Below are positions 9,491 to 18,406 of a stretch of 64,000 bases of DNA, piece after piece. Position 1 is the stretch's first letter; each line of letters begins with the position of its first letter. Made by a program: the position numbers and the translations under genes. The DNA comes from Vibrio tetraodonis (GTDB lineage: Bacteria; Pseudomonadota; Gammaproteobacteria; Enterobacterales; Vibrionaceae). Location: contig NZ_QLYY01000016.1 in NCBI RefSeq assembly GCF_003350295.1, positions 62,001 through 126,000 on the forward strand. Direction: 5' to 3'. The notes beneath the pieces were generated by a model, which did no database searches, was not told the DNA's origin, and saw nothing but the letters and a program-made list of their open reading frames with translations.

Positions 9491-11761
9491 TTATTCTTCT
9501 TTTAAAAGCTTTTTGATGTTTTCTTCATTGGGATAAGAAGAATGGACTTTGATAAGGCCTTGGCTAATGGAATGCTTGCAGGCCTTACGAATGTTGCCTG
9601 TTGCTAAGCTGGCGGCAGGCGCATTTTTTATTGCTTTTAGGTAAACCCACTGGCTCGTGTTTTCCTCCATGCTCAAAGAACGAGCCGCATTTGTTGACAT
9701 AAGCAGAATATCCAGCAGCTCTTTATCATTTATCGCGGTATATGCACGAGGTAAAAATGGGTAATCGGCCATTCCAATGCGCACTATGTTATTGAGTCCA
9801 TATTTTTGAGTAAATTCGCTAACCCAACCTTGGATCTTTTCGAAAACTTGTTCAGGTTTAGTGGTGTTCCCATTGTCAGGTTCAATATAGAGTAAATTGG
9901 CATCCGAGAAATGATATACACGGGCTGGGTGTTCAATTTTTTCTTTGAGAAATAGACCAAAAGCCTTCTCAACTTTTAAGCCTTCAGTGTAGCCTTGCAG
10001 GAGGGAAAGGTTACGCAGAAAAGGTAAGTCGATCATAACGAAGTGTAACCTATCGCTCAGTGGCTCATGGATAAGATCACCAGCGTGCCACTTTTCAAAT
10101 TTGTGGCTACTTGCTTCCAATGAGGCTGGCAATTTTACACTCAGCATGCGAAGGTTTTTAAGGCCAGAACGTGAGTGAGCATAAAGCTCATCATTTAGTT
10201 CATCAATTTCTTCTTTTTGAACGCTAATAATATGCCCACGACGCAGTAAGAAGACGAAAAGCAAGGCGCAAGTGACAAACAAGGTTAAAGAGATCTTTTG
10301 GAATTTATGGTACTCATTTTGCGTTTTTTTTAGCTGCTCTTTTTGACCGACTAAGTGCAGTGTTTGCTCAACAACATCTTTTTGTTGTCGAAAATCATCT
10401 TCATTAATCAGGTTGAGTTCTTTCTGTTCAATAGCAGCCAATGAATTGTATTGTTGCAGGTAGCGTAGTGCTTGTTTGTAGTTTCCAAGTAGCTCATTGC
10501 CGAGGTTAAGCATGTTATAGGCATTTTTTTCTAAACTGAGATCATTAAGTTCAAGGGCAATATCCAGTGCCTGGTTGGCTTTATCTAATACTTCTTTAGG
10601 TTGTCCTTGGTGTGACGCTAATCCTGCTTCTAGCAGTAAATATTTAGCTTGTAGTTTTGGTATCTCAATGTAGTTCAATAATTCTTTGGCTCGGGTTAAA
10701 TATTGCTCCGCGAGTGGGAAATTGACTAATTTTAAATAGGTAGAAGCGAGTGCAAGTCGAATGTCGACGACATTTTCGATGTTATTTTGTAGGCGCTCGT
10801 GGTCGATAGCATTGAAGTAATGAACCAGCGCAAGATTATATTTACCTTGATGGTAATAAATATCTCCCATTCGTTTTAGAATAGGGGGAAGCATAGGTGA
10901 ACTTTCATAATTATCATAAAAGTCAGCGGCTTGAGAAAAATGGTCAGCTGCTTTATCAAGAACTCGTCGTTCATAAAATAGCTGGCCAATTAAACGATTT
11001 GCTTCTGCTAATTGTAATCCAGACGTATTTTCAATCGCACTCCAGTAACTAATCAGCAACTCAGATAGCGCTTTGTTGTAGATTTTGTGGTTTAAAAAAT
11101 GTTTACCAAGTGCAATGTGGTAGTCGGTAATACTCTGTCTGTTTTTTGATTGCTCGATGAAAGGGATAGCTTGTTTATACAGTGTTTCTGCCAGTTTGAT
11201 TCGATCTTGGCTTGAAGCTATATCGGCTTTTAACATGACAAGTTGGTAGGTGAGTCCTTTTGCTACCTGCTCTGGGTTGTTTATCGAGTTCAATTCTTGC
11301 TCTATCTCATCGAGCTTGGTTTCGATTGAAGGAGAAATGCCATTAGCCTTCCAATTGAGGCGTAGTTCAAGCAAGCTCAGTTCCAAGCCAAGGTAGGGTA
11401 GGTTATATTTATCAGTGAGTGTTTTGGCTTGCTCAATGTAGCGCTTTGCTTCCTTAGGGTTACCAAGGTTAAACTCTGCGCGTGCTAATATTTTTAAGGC
11501 ATCAATGGTACTGCTTGGTGTCCTAAATCGCGTGTCTGAATCATCACGAGACATAGTTGAAGGTCCTTTTTCCGACTGGGCCATAAGCTTTCTTTGCGTT
11601 AGATAATTAGAGGCTAATATTTTTGATTGTTTGGGAACAATATTGACTAAGGAATCTGCTTCATTGAGCATGGCTGATGAATAAACAGTGGAGGCGGATA
11701 CCAAGGCTGGTAGTAGAAAAATAAGTAGTGCCAGCAATCGACTCAAACGCAAAACCTCCAT
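9491..11761 (-). CDS. Membrane TPR protein with degenerate GGDEF-like C-terminus
   Basis: This 756-residue protein has a signal peptide (about 1-23, ending VSA-S). A large periplasmic tetratricopeptide region follows (about 80-440) with recurring motifs such as GDIYYHQGKYNLALVHYFNAI. There is then a short coiled coil and one membrane segment (about 487-507). The roughly 240-residue cytoplasmic tail begins SRSGLKNLRML, resembling the TGLxNRRxL entry of GGDEF domains. Where GGDEF would stand it reads YHFSDANLLYIEP, so diguanylate cyclase activity is very unlikely. I infer a periplasmic-sensing protein with a non-catalytic output or binding domain. It appears monocistronic. Confidence 0.7.
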   Translation of the reverse strand: MEVLRLSRLLALLIFLLPALVSASTVYSSAMLNEADSLVNIVPKQSKILASNYLTQRKLMAQSEKGPSTMSRDDSDTRFRTPSSTIDALKILARAEFNLGNPKEAKRYIEQAKTLTDKYNLPYLGLELSLLELRLNWKANGISPSIETKLDEIEQELNSINNPEQVAKGLTYQLVMLKADIASSQDRIKLAETLYKQAIPFIEQSKNRQSITDYHIALGKHFLNHKIYNKALSELLISYWSAIENTSGLQLAEANRLIGQLFYERRVLDKAADHFSQAADFYDNYESSPMLPPILKRMGDIYYHQGKYNLALVHYFNAIDHERLQNNIENVVDIRLALASTYLKLVNFPLAEQYLTRAKELLNYIEIPKLQAKYLLLEAGLASHQGQPKEVLDKANQALDIALELNDLSLEKNAYNMLNLGNELLGNYKQALRYLQQYNSLAAIEQKELNLINEDDFRQQKDVVEQTLHLVGQKEQLKKTQNEYHKFQKISLTLFVTCALLFVFLLRRGHIISVQKEEIDELNDELYAHSRSGLKNLRMLSVKLPASLEASSHKFEKWHAGDLIHEPLSDRLHFVMIDLPFLRNLSLLQGYTEGLKVEKAFGLFLKEKIEHPARVYHFSDANLLYIEPDNGNTTKPEQVFEKIQGWVSEFTQKYGLNNIVRIGMADYPFLPRAYTAINDKELLDILLMSTNAARSLSMEENTSQWVYLKAIKNAPAASLATGNIRKACKHSISQGLIKVHSSYPNEENIKKLLKEE

Positions 11762-11856
11762 AATATTATCTCAATCCTCATATCTGCTCGTACTTTAGCT
11801 ATCTTTAGCAGCAAAGAAAGATGATATCAGTAAAATCATCTTCACCCCACTATTGA

Positions 11857-11884
11857 TGCAATTGATTTTGTAGAATCAATTGCA
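11857..11884. repeat. Perfect 11-bp inverted repeat upstream of the TPR gene
   Basis: The arms TGCAATTGATT (11857-11867) and AATCAATTGCA (11874-11884) flank a 6-base spacer, about 96 bases before the TPR gene start. No T run follows, so it is more like an operator than a terminator. The rest of the 11762-12115 gap (354 bases) shows no ORF I would support. It must hold the divergent promoters of the TPR gene and syd. Confidence 0.6.
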
Positions 11885-12115
11885 CAGGTTGCTTGTTGTT
11901 TGATACTGACCTCTAGTTTCATTAAACTTGAACCAAGTTGGAACTGTTCGAAATACAGAAAGCCTCAAAGCATAGTAAATTCAGATTGTGTAATAGCCAA
12001 GCAAGGGTTAGAAAGCTTGAATATATGCTCATGCTAGCTATTTCTTTTAGATTAGAACAGTCAGATTAATAGACAATGTCGTGTATAGAAAAGGCGACTC
12101 ATATTGGAGAACTTC

Positions 12116-12661
12116 ATGGCTGGACAAGCCCTTCCTGCATTAGTTTCATTCAGTGAAAAGTACCGTAACACATATTTTGAATGCCATGGTCACCAGCCAG
12201 TAAGTGATCAGTTATCCGATTTTATTTCTCCTTGTGTAACAGCTAAAAAAGGTGATTCGGTTGAATGGCAGGCTTGTTCTCGCGAGCAAGAAGTGGATTT
12301 CTCAAACCTAGAACATGGCATTGATTTAACCCTTCATCAAGATATTAAGGCGTTTTATGGTTGCCAGTATAGTGCTGATATGGGCGCAGCTTGGAATGAT
12401 AATGAGCTAACGTTACTTCAAGTATGGAATGATGAGGATTTCATTCGTTTGCAGGAAAATATATTGGGCCACTTAGTTACTCAGCGTCGTTTAAAGCTAA
12501 AGCCTACCGTCTTTATTGCCACAACGGATGCAGAACTTGATGTCATTTCTATCTGTAATCTTTCAGGGAATGTCATTCTAGAACGACTGGGAACTGATAA
12601 ACGAGACGTGTTAGCCAAGAACATCTCCGAGTTTCTTCAGCAGCTAACCCCGGTGGTTTAG
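12116..12661 (+). CDS. syd: Syd, SecY-interacting protein
   Basis: This 181-residue soluble protein has exactly the length of E. coli Syd. Syd binds cytosolic loops of SecY and can proofread translocon assembly. The conserved [12 protein letters not shown] opening and the middle [22 protein letters not shown] region identify it. I chose the ATG at 12116, with GGAG 7 bases upstream, over the in-frame TTG at 12104. The following Zn-ribbon gene starts 2 bases after its stop, so the two form an operon. Confidence 0.93.
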   Translation: MAGQALPALVSFSEKYRNTYFECHGHQPVSDQLSDFISPCVTAKKGDSVEWQACSREQEVDFSNLEHGIDLTLHQDIKAFYGCQYSADMGAAWNDNELTLLQVWNDEDFIRLQENILGHLVTQRRLKLKPTVFIATTDAELDVISICNLSGNVILERLGTDKRDVLAKNISEFLQQLTPVV

Positions 12662-12663
12662 CT

Positions 12664-13440
12664 ATGTATGTAATAGAGCTTCAATTTGAGTGTTTTGATA
12701 ACACCACAATCACCGCGGTCGATAAAGCGATAAACGGCTTGATGGATGCACTACGCTACAATGGCCAGGTTTTGGGAAGAGAGTTTCCTATTGTTATGGG
12801 TGACGGAGAGTTCTTTGTTCGTGTCGTTTGCCCAGAGCAAGATAGTTTGCATCCCGATTATCATTCTGATTTTGTCAAAGTTTGCTTAGATAGATTATCA
12901 GAAGCCAGCCTGCTGACACCTAAAGCGCGTCTTTTTGGACGTGATCTTAACTCCGAACAAGCTGCGGAAGATACTATGCCGAGTTGGCAAGTACTGTATA
13001 CCACTTACGTGCATACCTGCTCGCCATTGAGAAGTGGTGATACTTTGCTGCCAATTCCGCTCTATCGTAATTCTCCCACCTTGAATGGCGATCATAAGGC
13101 GCTAATAAAGTGGCAGACCGAATGGCAAGCTTGTGACGAAATTCAAATGGCTGGCGCTTGTCGAGCTGAGCATGCCGCGCTGCATGAGATATGTGATGTG
13201 GATAGCGTGTTGTTTAAGCGCGGCTGGGATTTACGAGGCCGTATAGAGCATCTGACCAAAATACCAACATATTATTATCAATATCGTGTGGGTGGGAAAA
13301 ATCTAGAGACTGAAAAACAGCGCAAATGCCCAAAATGCGGTGGGGATTGGTTACTTGCCGAGCCTGAGCTCGATATTTTCCACTTCAAATGCGATGAGTG
13401 CAGAATAGTCTCAAATATTTCATGGGATCATATTAAGTAA
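12664..13440 (+). CDS. DUF2310 Zn-ribbon protein
   Basis: This 258-residue protein of the DUF2310 (Zn-ribbon, possibly nucleic-acid-binding) family has no known role. The N-terminal two thirds is a mixed alpha/beta region with YTTYVHTCSPLRSGD in the middle. The C-terminus is a clear zinc ribbon, with CPKCGG then CDEC 22 residues later. It follows syd with a 2-base gap, a pairing I recall in other Vibrio genomes, but the functional link is unproven. Confidence 0.85.
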   Translation: MYVIELQFECFDNTTITAVDKAINGLMDALRYNGQVLGREFPIVMGDGEFFVRVVCPEQDSLHPDYHSDFVKVCLDRLSEASLLTPKARLFGRDLNSEQAAEDTMPSWQVLYTTYVHTCSPLRSGDTLLPIPLYRNSPTLNGDHKALIKWQTEWQACDEIQMAGACRAEHAALHEICDVDSVLFKRGWDLRGRIEHLTKIPTYYYQYRVGGKNLETEKQRKCPKCGGDWLLAEPELDIFHFKCDECRIVSNISWDHIK

Positions 13441-13444
13441 AAGA

Positions 13445-13465
13445 ACCCGCTATTGAGGCGGGTCC
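13445..13465 (-). terminator. Hairpin at the DUF2897/DUF2310 convergent end
   Basis: A 6-bp stem (ACCCGC / GCGGGT) overlaps the DUF2897 stop. On the minus strand it is followed by TTCTTTT. It probably ends the minus-strand dapE-peptidase-DUF2897 transcript. Confidence 0.55.
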
Positions 13466-13629
13466 TGTTCGTTATGTTCAGAGGGCTTGTTAGAGTCTTC
13501 TTGTGGCGATTCTTTTTTTTCCATCTGGCCAAATTTCATTTTGGCTGTGTATTTAAGTGCTGCGATGTTTCCAATCACGACACTTAAAACAATAACAATG
13601 ATAACCCAAGGATTAGTCAGTAAATCCAT
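13450..13629 (-). CDS. Small DUF2897-like membrane protein
   Basis: This 59-codon gene is shorter than most ORF cut-offs. The ATG lies at 13627-13629 and the TAG at 13450-13452. The product starts [20 protein letters not shown], a single membrane helix. A basic stretch with KYTAKMKFGQMEKKE follows, then a hydrophilic tail rich in Glu, Pro and Gln. This layout matches DUF2897 proteins of gamma-proteobacteria, whose function is unknown. It sits just before the VanY-like gene's stop-side end and ends inside a hairpin. Confidence 0.75.
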   Translation of the reverse strand: MDLLTNPWVIIVIVLSVVIGNIAALKYTAKMKFGQMEKKESPQEDSNKPSEHNEQDPPQ

Positions 13630-14318
13630 TAACTTGCCTCAGTGCTGATGTTGATAATGTATTGATTGTATATAGTATTTAACTCTGCGAGCACTGAGTC
13701 TACTCCCTTTAAACCGCAGTTTGAAACTTGGTCATTTAAAGTATCAAGTTCAAAAAGGGATAAACATAGTGATGCCGTCGCCTTATGACTGATATGCCAG
13801 GGCTCGGCAGCCACACCACCTCTATCCTCTGCATAGGGAAAGAAAAAGCCAAACTTTCTGAGATTGCTTTGCAGCCACTGATAAAACTGAGCCTGATGAC
13901 CAGTGAGGTACTCCCAAGGCTCCAATTGCAATTTAATGCCTTCAGGTAAGCTTGCTTTATCAAATACATCGAAGTCAGTTCCCCAGTGATGTCGACTTGC
14001 GCCTGGCAGCGCAGACCAGCGTAAGATGGCATAGATCTTTTCGCGCTCTGAAAGGTTACTGATATCAAGAGGCTGGCCATCTTGGTCGAGAGTTGGGAGT
14101 TGCCCCGTTATCTTGCGGTTCCAGATGGATTTCTGTCGTTCAAAATCGCGAAATCCGCTCGCTATATGGAAATCAAATCCGGCCTGAACGGCTTCGTCTC
14201 TCAGCGACTGAAGGTCGTCTGTGACCATGGTATGTACAAGTAAAGACTGCTCGCCAATGTGAGTGTTGATGAGATGTGTATTTACTTTACCAACCAGCTG
14301 CTCAGGCGTCATTGTCAT
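13629..14318 (-). CDS. VanY/M15-type D-alanyl-D-alanine carboxypeptidase family protein
   Basis: This 229-residue peptidase of the VanY (M15B) family has the zinc-site motifs [13 protein letters not shown] (SxHxxGxxxD) and EPWHISH, plus the [13 protein letters not shown] substrate region. Members trim the terminal D-Ala of peptidoglycan stem peptides. No signal peptide is visible, unlike LdcB/VanY lipoproteins, so the site of action is unclear. Its ATG overlaps the dapE stop (ATGA), implying coupling with dapE, which makes the meso-DAP precursor of the same peptides. Confidence 0.88.
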   Translation of the reverse strand: MTMTPEQLVGKVNTHLINTHIGEQSLLVHTMVTDDLQSLRDEAVQAGFDFHIASGFRDFERQKSIWNRKITGQLPTLDQDGQPLDISNLSEREKIYAILRWSALPGASRHHWGTDFDVFDKASLPEGIKLQLEPWEYLTGHQAQFYQWLQSNLRKFGFFFPYAEDRGGVAAEPWHISHKATASLCLSLFELDTLNDQVSNCGLKGVDSVLAELNTIYNQYIINISTEAS

Positions 14319-15448
14319 GCCAATACATTCTCCAGTGTCTTTTGATACATATTGGTCAGTTTCTCAAGATCGTCAATTTTCACTCTCTCGTTAACTTTGT
14401 GAATAGTGGCATTGACTGGACCCAGTTCAACAACTTGACCTCCCATACGGGCAATAAAACGACCGTCTGAGGTGCCACCTGTGGTCAGCAACTCAGGTTT
14501 AGTTTGATTGACGTCTCCAACAGCGGTAACAACAGCATCAAGTAAGTCGCCGGTATCGGTTAGGAATGGGTCTCCGTTGAAGGTCCAATCCAATTGATAA
14601 TCTAACTTGTGTTTACTTAGTGTGTCATTTACCCGTTTAACGATCATGTCGTTATTCAGTTCAGTACTATAGCGCAGGTTGAACTGAACCCTGAGCTCGC
14701 CTGGGATCACGTTCGAAGCGCCAGTGCCTGCCTGAATATTTGGGATTTGAAAGCTGGTGGGCGGAAAATAGTCGTTACCTTGATCCCACTCTGTTTCGGC
14801 CAATTCATTCAGAGCCATTAGAGACTGATGTACTGGGTTTTTTGCAAGGTGAGGGTAAGCTACGTGTCCCTGAATACCTTTGACTGTTAAGTCACCCGTG
14901 ATAGAGCCTCTACGACCATTTTTCACTACATCGCCAACGACTTCAGTACTAGAGGGCTCGCCAACGATACACATGTCAATGTTTTCACCACGTTCCATCA
15001 GAGCCTCTACGACTCGAACAGTACCATTGATAAATGGTCCTTCCTCATCGGAAGTAATGAGAAAGCCAATCGAGCCTTTGTGATTTGGGTTCTGAGCAAT
15101 AAATTGCTCAACTGCAACAACCATTGAAGCGAGTGAGCCCTTCATGTCTGCTGCACCGCGACCATAGAGGAACCCATCCTTAATGGTTGGCTCAAAAGGT
15201 GGTGTATCCCAGAGTTCTAGATTACCTGCTGGGACAACATCTGTATGTCCAGCAAAAGCAAACAGCGGAGCTTCAGTTCCACGACGTGCCCAGAAGTTAG
15301 TGGTATCTTCAAAAACCATCACTTCTATTTTGAACCCTAGTGCTTGTAAGCGTTCTATCATTACCTTTTGACAACCTGCATCTACAGGGGTTACCGACTG
15401 GCGACTAATCAGATCTTTTGCGAGTGCCAAAGTAGGAGTGTCAGTCAT
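14315..15448 (-). CDS. dapE: DapE, succinyl-diaminopimelate desuccinylase
   Basis: DapE hydrolyses N-succinyl-LL-2,6-diaminopimelate in lysine and peptidoglycan precursor synthesis. It is a 377-residue M20 di-zinc hydrolase. Visible are [13 protein letters not shown] (His ligand), [10 protein letters not shown] (bridging Asp), the catalytic pair TSDEEGP, the lid domain in the middle, and the late [13 protein letters not shown] histidine. The order is yffB-like gene, dapE, peptidase on the minus strand with very short gaps. Confidence 0.96.
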   Translation of the reverse strand: MTDTPTLALAKDLISRQSVTPVDAGCQKVMIERLQALGFKIEVMVFEDTTNFWARRGTEAPLFAFAGHTDVVPAGNLELWDTPPFEPTIKDGFLYGRGAADMKGSLASMVVAVEQFIAQNPNHKGSIGFLITSDEEGPFINGTVRVVEALMERGENIDMCIVGEPSSTEVVGDVVKNGRRGSITGDLTVKGIQGHVAYPHLAKNPVHQSLMALNELAETEWDQGNDYFPPTSFQIPNIQAGTGASNVIPGELRVQFNLRYSTELNNDMIVKRVNDTLSKHKLDYQLDWTFNGDPFLTDTGDLLDAVVTAVGDVNQTKPELLTTGGTSDGRFIARMGGQVVELGPVNATIHKVNERVKIDDLEKLTNMYQKTLENVLA

Positions 15449-15459
15449 TCTCTAATTCC

Positions 15460-15813
15460 TTATACAGCAGAGAAGATAGCGGAGTATTGTTCGGCTTTAA
15501 AGCCAAGGTGATAATGGTTATCTGTAACCAGAATAGGCCTTTTTATCATAGCTGGTTGTTCACTTAACAGCGCTATTGCCAGTTCTTCATTTAGGTTATC
15601 TTTTTGCTCTTGGCTTAATTGGCGATAGGTTGTACCACGCTTATTAACGACATTTTCCCAACCAAGCTGCTGGCAAAATATTGCAATCATATCCTTGTTA
15701 ATTCCTTGCTTTCTATAGTCGTGGAATTGGAATTCTATTCCTTCCTTTTCTAGCCATTTCTTAGCTTTTTTGATGGTATCGCAATTGGGAATGCCATACA
15801 TGGTGATTGTCAT
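15460..15813 (-). CDS. ArsC/Spx family protein (YffB-like)
   Basis: This 117-residue thioredoxin-fold protein of the ArsC family begins with MYGIPNCDTIKKAKKWL. The single cysteine (Cys11) occupies the CxxC position with no second cysteine, as in E. coli YffB. The RPIL segment for cis-Pro recognition is present (MIKRPILVTD). It lacks the arginine set of true arsenate reductases. It is likely a glutathione-dependent thiol reductase of unknown substrate. It precedes dapE by 11 bases, as yffB does in E. coli. Confidence 0.88.
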   Translation of the reverse strand: MTITMYGIPNCDTIKKAKKWLEKEGIEFQFHDYRKQGINKDMIAIFCQQLGWENVVNKRGTTYRQLSQEQKDNLNEELAIALLSEQPAMIKRPILVTDNHYHLGFKAEQYSAIFSAV

Positions 15814-16013
15814 AACTCAACCTTTAAATAAACTCTATTGACGCTTTGGGCATCCTAGCAGGAAGTATCAATATAGACAAAAGTGTGAGCAAACTATTTT
15901 GTCTACGCAAAACATGCATTCAATCTTTGGTGATGGAGTGGTTATTGATCGAACGCAACGCATGAGTCTTCAAAACAGAAATAATGACCTTGTTCATTTG
16001 TTAGGAGGTATCA

Positions 16014-16301
16014 ATGGAGCTGAATCCTATTTTCGCAAGGCGCTTATATTTAGCATTATTGGTGCAAAATCTTGATAGGCCTAATATCCCAAAACTTATT
16101 GAAAGTACGGGCTGGCCACGCCGCACGATTCAAGATGTTCTTAAAGCATTACCCGGAATTGGTATCGAGCTGAGATTTGTTCAAGATGGACGCCGCCACA
16201 ATGACGGCTATTATCAACTCTCTAACTGGGGCCCTTTTGATTACAAGTGGGTGTCAGATAGACGAACAGATATAGAAACAAGCTTGGGGTTCAATGCGTA
16301 G
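16014..16301 (+). CDS. Winged helix-turn-helix protein (HTH_43-like)
   Basis: This 95-residue protein looks like a stand-alone winged-helix DNA-binding domain. A helix of LYLALLVQNLDRPNIPKLIE is followed by the recognition-type segment STGWPRRTIQDVLKALP. A beta wing (GIELRFVQDGRRHNDGYYQL) comes next. A strong AGGAGGT lies 6 bases before the ATG. It resembles the HTH_43 family of Vibrio and Shewanella. The target is unknown. It is divergent from the yffB-dapE group. Confidence 0.75.
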   Translation: MELNPIFARRLYLALLVQNLDRPNIPKLIESTGWPRRTIQDVLKALPGIGIELRFVQDGRRHNDGYYQLSNWGPFDYKWVSDRRTDIETSLGFNA

Positions 16302-16338
16302 TTTGCAAAAGGGTGATAAGCACATTGCCTTTTTAAGA

Positions 16339-16683
16339 TTAGAGCTTTACTGCATAAAGGATGAAGCCTAGCCAGCTCACAACAAGTAGGGCCCAAGGGA
16401 TAAAAGGAAACCTTGAATGGTTCGCAGTAGAGAGGGAACTCTCGGGCCGCATATCGGGCTCTACTTCAAGTTGAGTTTGTTTGACTTTCCTTGCTTTCTT
16501 TTTGGCTTTGTCTGCTTGGCGTGCTTTTTCTTTTTGTTGTTTTTTGTATTGAGCAATGCCCTTCTCTATCCCTTGAGCTATTAATTTAGTTTGTTCTTTA
16601 GTCTGACCGGGTTTTTGAGTCGCTTTTGCTATCTTTAACGCTTCTTGTTGAGTTTCAGGTGAAGGAGATACTTTGTTTTTCAT
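16339..16683 (-). CDS. DUF2956 family protein
   Basis: This 114-residue protein has a Lys/Gln-rich, probably helical N-terminal half (ATQKPGQTKEQTKLIAQGIEKG is the family core, then a run of KKQQKEKARQADKAKKKARK). One C-terminal membrane helix (PWALLVVSWLGFILYAV) follows, which suggests a tail-anchored inner-membrane protein. DUF2956 has no assigned function. It is convergent with the winged-helix gene. Confidence 0.82.
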   Translation of the reverse strand: MKNKVSPSPETQQEALKIAKATQKPGQTKEQTKLIAQGIEKGIAQYKKQQKEKARQADKAKKKARKVKQTQLEVEPDMRPESSLSTANHSRFPFIPWALLVVSWLGFILYAVKL

Positions 16684-16776
16684 TAGCCGTATGCTGAGTG
16701 AACCTTAATGACGGTATTCTAACACGGTTTAATTTTATCAAGAGATAGCAATATAGGATGAATAGTATAAAGTAGG

Positions 16777-17268
16777 ATGATTATTAATAGTTATGAAGTT
16801 ATCGTGCGCTACAGTCTAGAACAATATGATAAACATGGCTTTCTCAAAGCTCCCTTGTGGCTTTGGCTAGGTTGGCTGTTTCTCGCTAAAGCTTGGGTGA
16901 TCTTTATTCTGGCTGGTGCAAGCAGGGAAAATGGCGCTCAAATTCTTGATATTATTTACCCTGACCATGCTTTGTTTTATTTAGACCTTGGTATGGGGCT
17001 GCCAAGTTTAGCTTTGATGTGGGCAATTGGTTTACGAAGCCCAGATAGAGGGTGGGTGAGCAAAACCCTCAGTGTCGCTAAACCTATTACTCTTTTGATT
17101 ATAGCCGGACAGTTTTCTCAAACTGTTTACCATGTCTATCTTGAACACGGTGTATTTCAATGGTCCAGTGCGATTACCCTTGTCATCCTGTTATGGTTTA
17201 TGCTTTATACCTACAATAGTCGTCATGTAAGAGAGAGCTTGAGGCATCAGCCCAAGATAACAGACTAA
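16777..17268 (+). CDS. DUF2919 inner-membrane protein (YfeZ-like)
   Basis: This protein of 163 residues or fewer has four hydrophobic segments and the DUF2919 opening RYSLEQYDKHGFLKAPLWLWLGWL. The function is unknown. The ATG at 16777 is placed too close to its GTAGG to be ideal. A GTG at 16804, which would give the family-typical MRYS start, has a weak GAAG before it and is a real alternative. It precedes the Dyp peroxidase gene. In E. coli yfeZ also neighbours the peroxidase yfeX. Confidence 0.78.
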   Translation: MIINSYEVIVRYSLEQYDKHGFLKAPLWLWLGWLFLAKAWVIFILAGASRENGAQILDIIYPDHALFYLDLGMGLPSLALMWAIGLRSPDRGWVSKTLSVAKPITLLIIAGQFSQTVYHVYLEHGVFQWSSAITLVILLWFMLYTYNSRHVRESLRHQPKITD

Positions 17269-17347
17269 ATAACCTATTGATAACCTAGTTATTAAAATTA
17301 CAATAAGCATAATACACTGAGAAATTATTAAATGTGAGGACACAACC

Positions 17348-18250
17348 ATGTCGACCCCTCAAAGTGCCATTCTTCCTGAAGCTAGTCCTTTTGCTCAGTA
17401 CACTTTGTTGAAAGTGAAGCAAAATCAAGCAGAAGTTTTAAAACAGTTACAATCACTACCAGCTTTGGTTGAAGAGCTTAATAGCCAGCAAACTGGTGCT
17501 GACTTAATGCTTTCGATTGCTTTTACCCGATCTTTTTGGAGCCAGCTTGATGCCCCTGTTCCAGCAGAGTTGATAGATTTTCCGCAGCTAGGAGAAGGGG
17601 ATATGCTGGCACCTAGTACAGATGTTGATGTGTTAATACATTGCCATTCAAAGCGTCATGATTTACATGTTCATCTTCTATGTAAGTTATTTGAGAACCT
17701 AGCTGAATACGTTTCGGTTGTTGATGAAACTTATGGCTATCGCTATCTAGATGCTCGTGATATGACAGGGTTTATTGATGGTACAGAAAACCCACATGGA
17801 GACCAGCGTCAAGAAGTCGCTATAATCCCGCAAGGTGAGTTTGCAGGGGGTAGCTATGTAATGTTGCAACGTTTTGTACATAACTTACCAGCGTGGAATC
17901 GCCTCAATATATCAGCTCAAGAAAAAGTGATTGGACGCACTAAAGCTGATTCTATTGAGTTAGACAATGTGCCTGCAGCTTCTCATGTTGGACGGGTTGA
18001 TATAAAAGAAGAAGGTAAAGGGCTTAAGATCGTTCGCCATAGCTTACCTTATGGCAGTGTGTCAGGTGATCACGGCTTATTATTTATTGCTTATTGTCAC
18101 ACTCTGCACAATTTCAAGGTTATGCTAGAAAGCATGTATGCGGTCACAGATGGCAAATATGATCAGTTACTACGTTTTTCAAAAGCGGTAACCGGGGCTT
18201 ACTTTTTTGCCCCGTCAGCCCAAATGTTAAAAACGCTGACCATAAAATAA
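17348..18250 (+). CDS. Dyp-type haem peroxidase (YfeX-like)
   Basis: This 300-residue dye-decolourising peroxidase has the family fingerprint GFIDGTENP, with distal Asp144. The proximal haem ligand is predicted as His213 in ASHVGRVD. The distal arginine lies in IVRHSLPYG, and the C-terminal substrate-pocket region reads GLLFIAYCHTL. The length and residue numbers match E. coli YfeX. Cytoplasmic location is likely because no signal peptide is seen. TGAGGA lies before the ATG, and a strong terminator follows. Confidence 0.93.
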   Translation: MSTPQSAILPEASPFAQYTLLKVKQNQAEVLKQLQSLPALVEELNSQQTGADLMLSIAFTRSFWSQLDAPVPAELIDFPQLGEGDMLAPSTDVDVLIHCHSKRHDLHVHLLCKLFENLAEYVSVVDETYGYRYLDARDMTGFIDGTENPHGDQRQEVAIIPQGEFAGGSYVMLQRFVHNLPAWNRLNISAQEKVIGRTKADSIELDNVPAASHVGRVDIKEEGKGLKIVRHSLPYGSVSGDHGLLFIAYCHTLHNFKVMLESMYAVTDGKYDQLLRFSKAVTGAYFFAPSAQMLKTLTIK

Positions 18251-18275
18251 GTTAAGCGACCAATTTAAGAAAATG

Positions 18276-18302
18276 AAGCCGAACCTCAGTGTTCGGCTTT
18301 TT
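18276..18302 (+). terminator. Terminator of the Dyp peroxidase gene
   Basis: A 9-bp perfect stem (AAGCCGAAC / GTTCGGCTT) with a 6-base loop is followed by a T run. Confidence 0.9.
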
Positions 18303-18406
18303 ACTAACCTGTGTTGGCTATATCACATTTACCTCATCGGCTTTGTAATTTAAGATCTTGTTACTTATAGTGTTTTAAATCATTTTTAGCGTGTAGATGT
18401 AAATTC

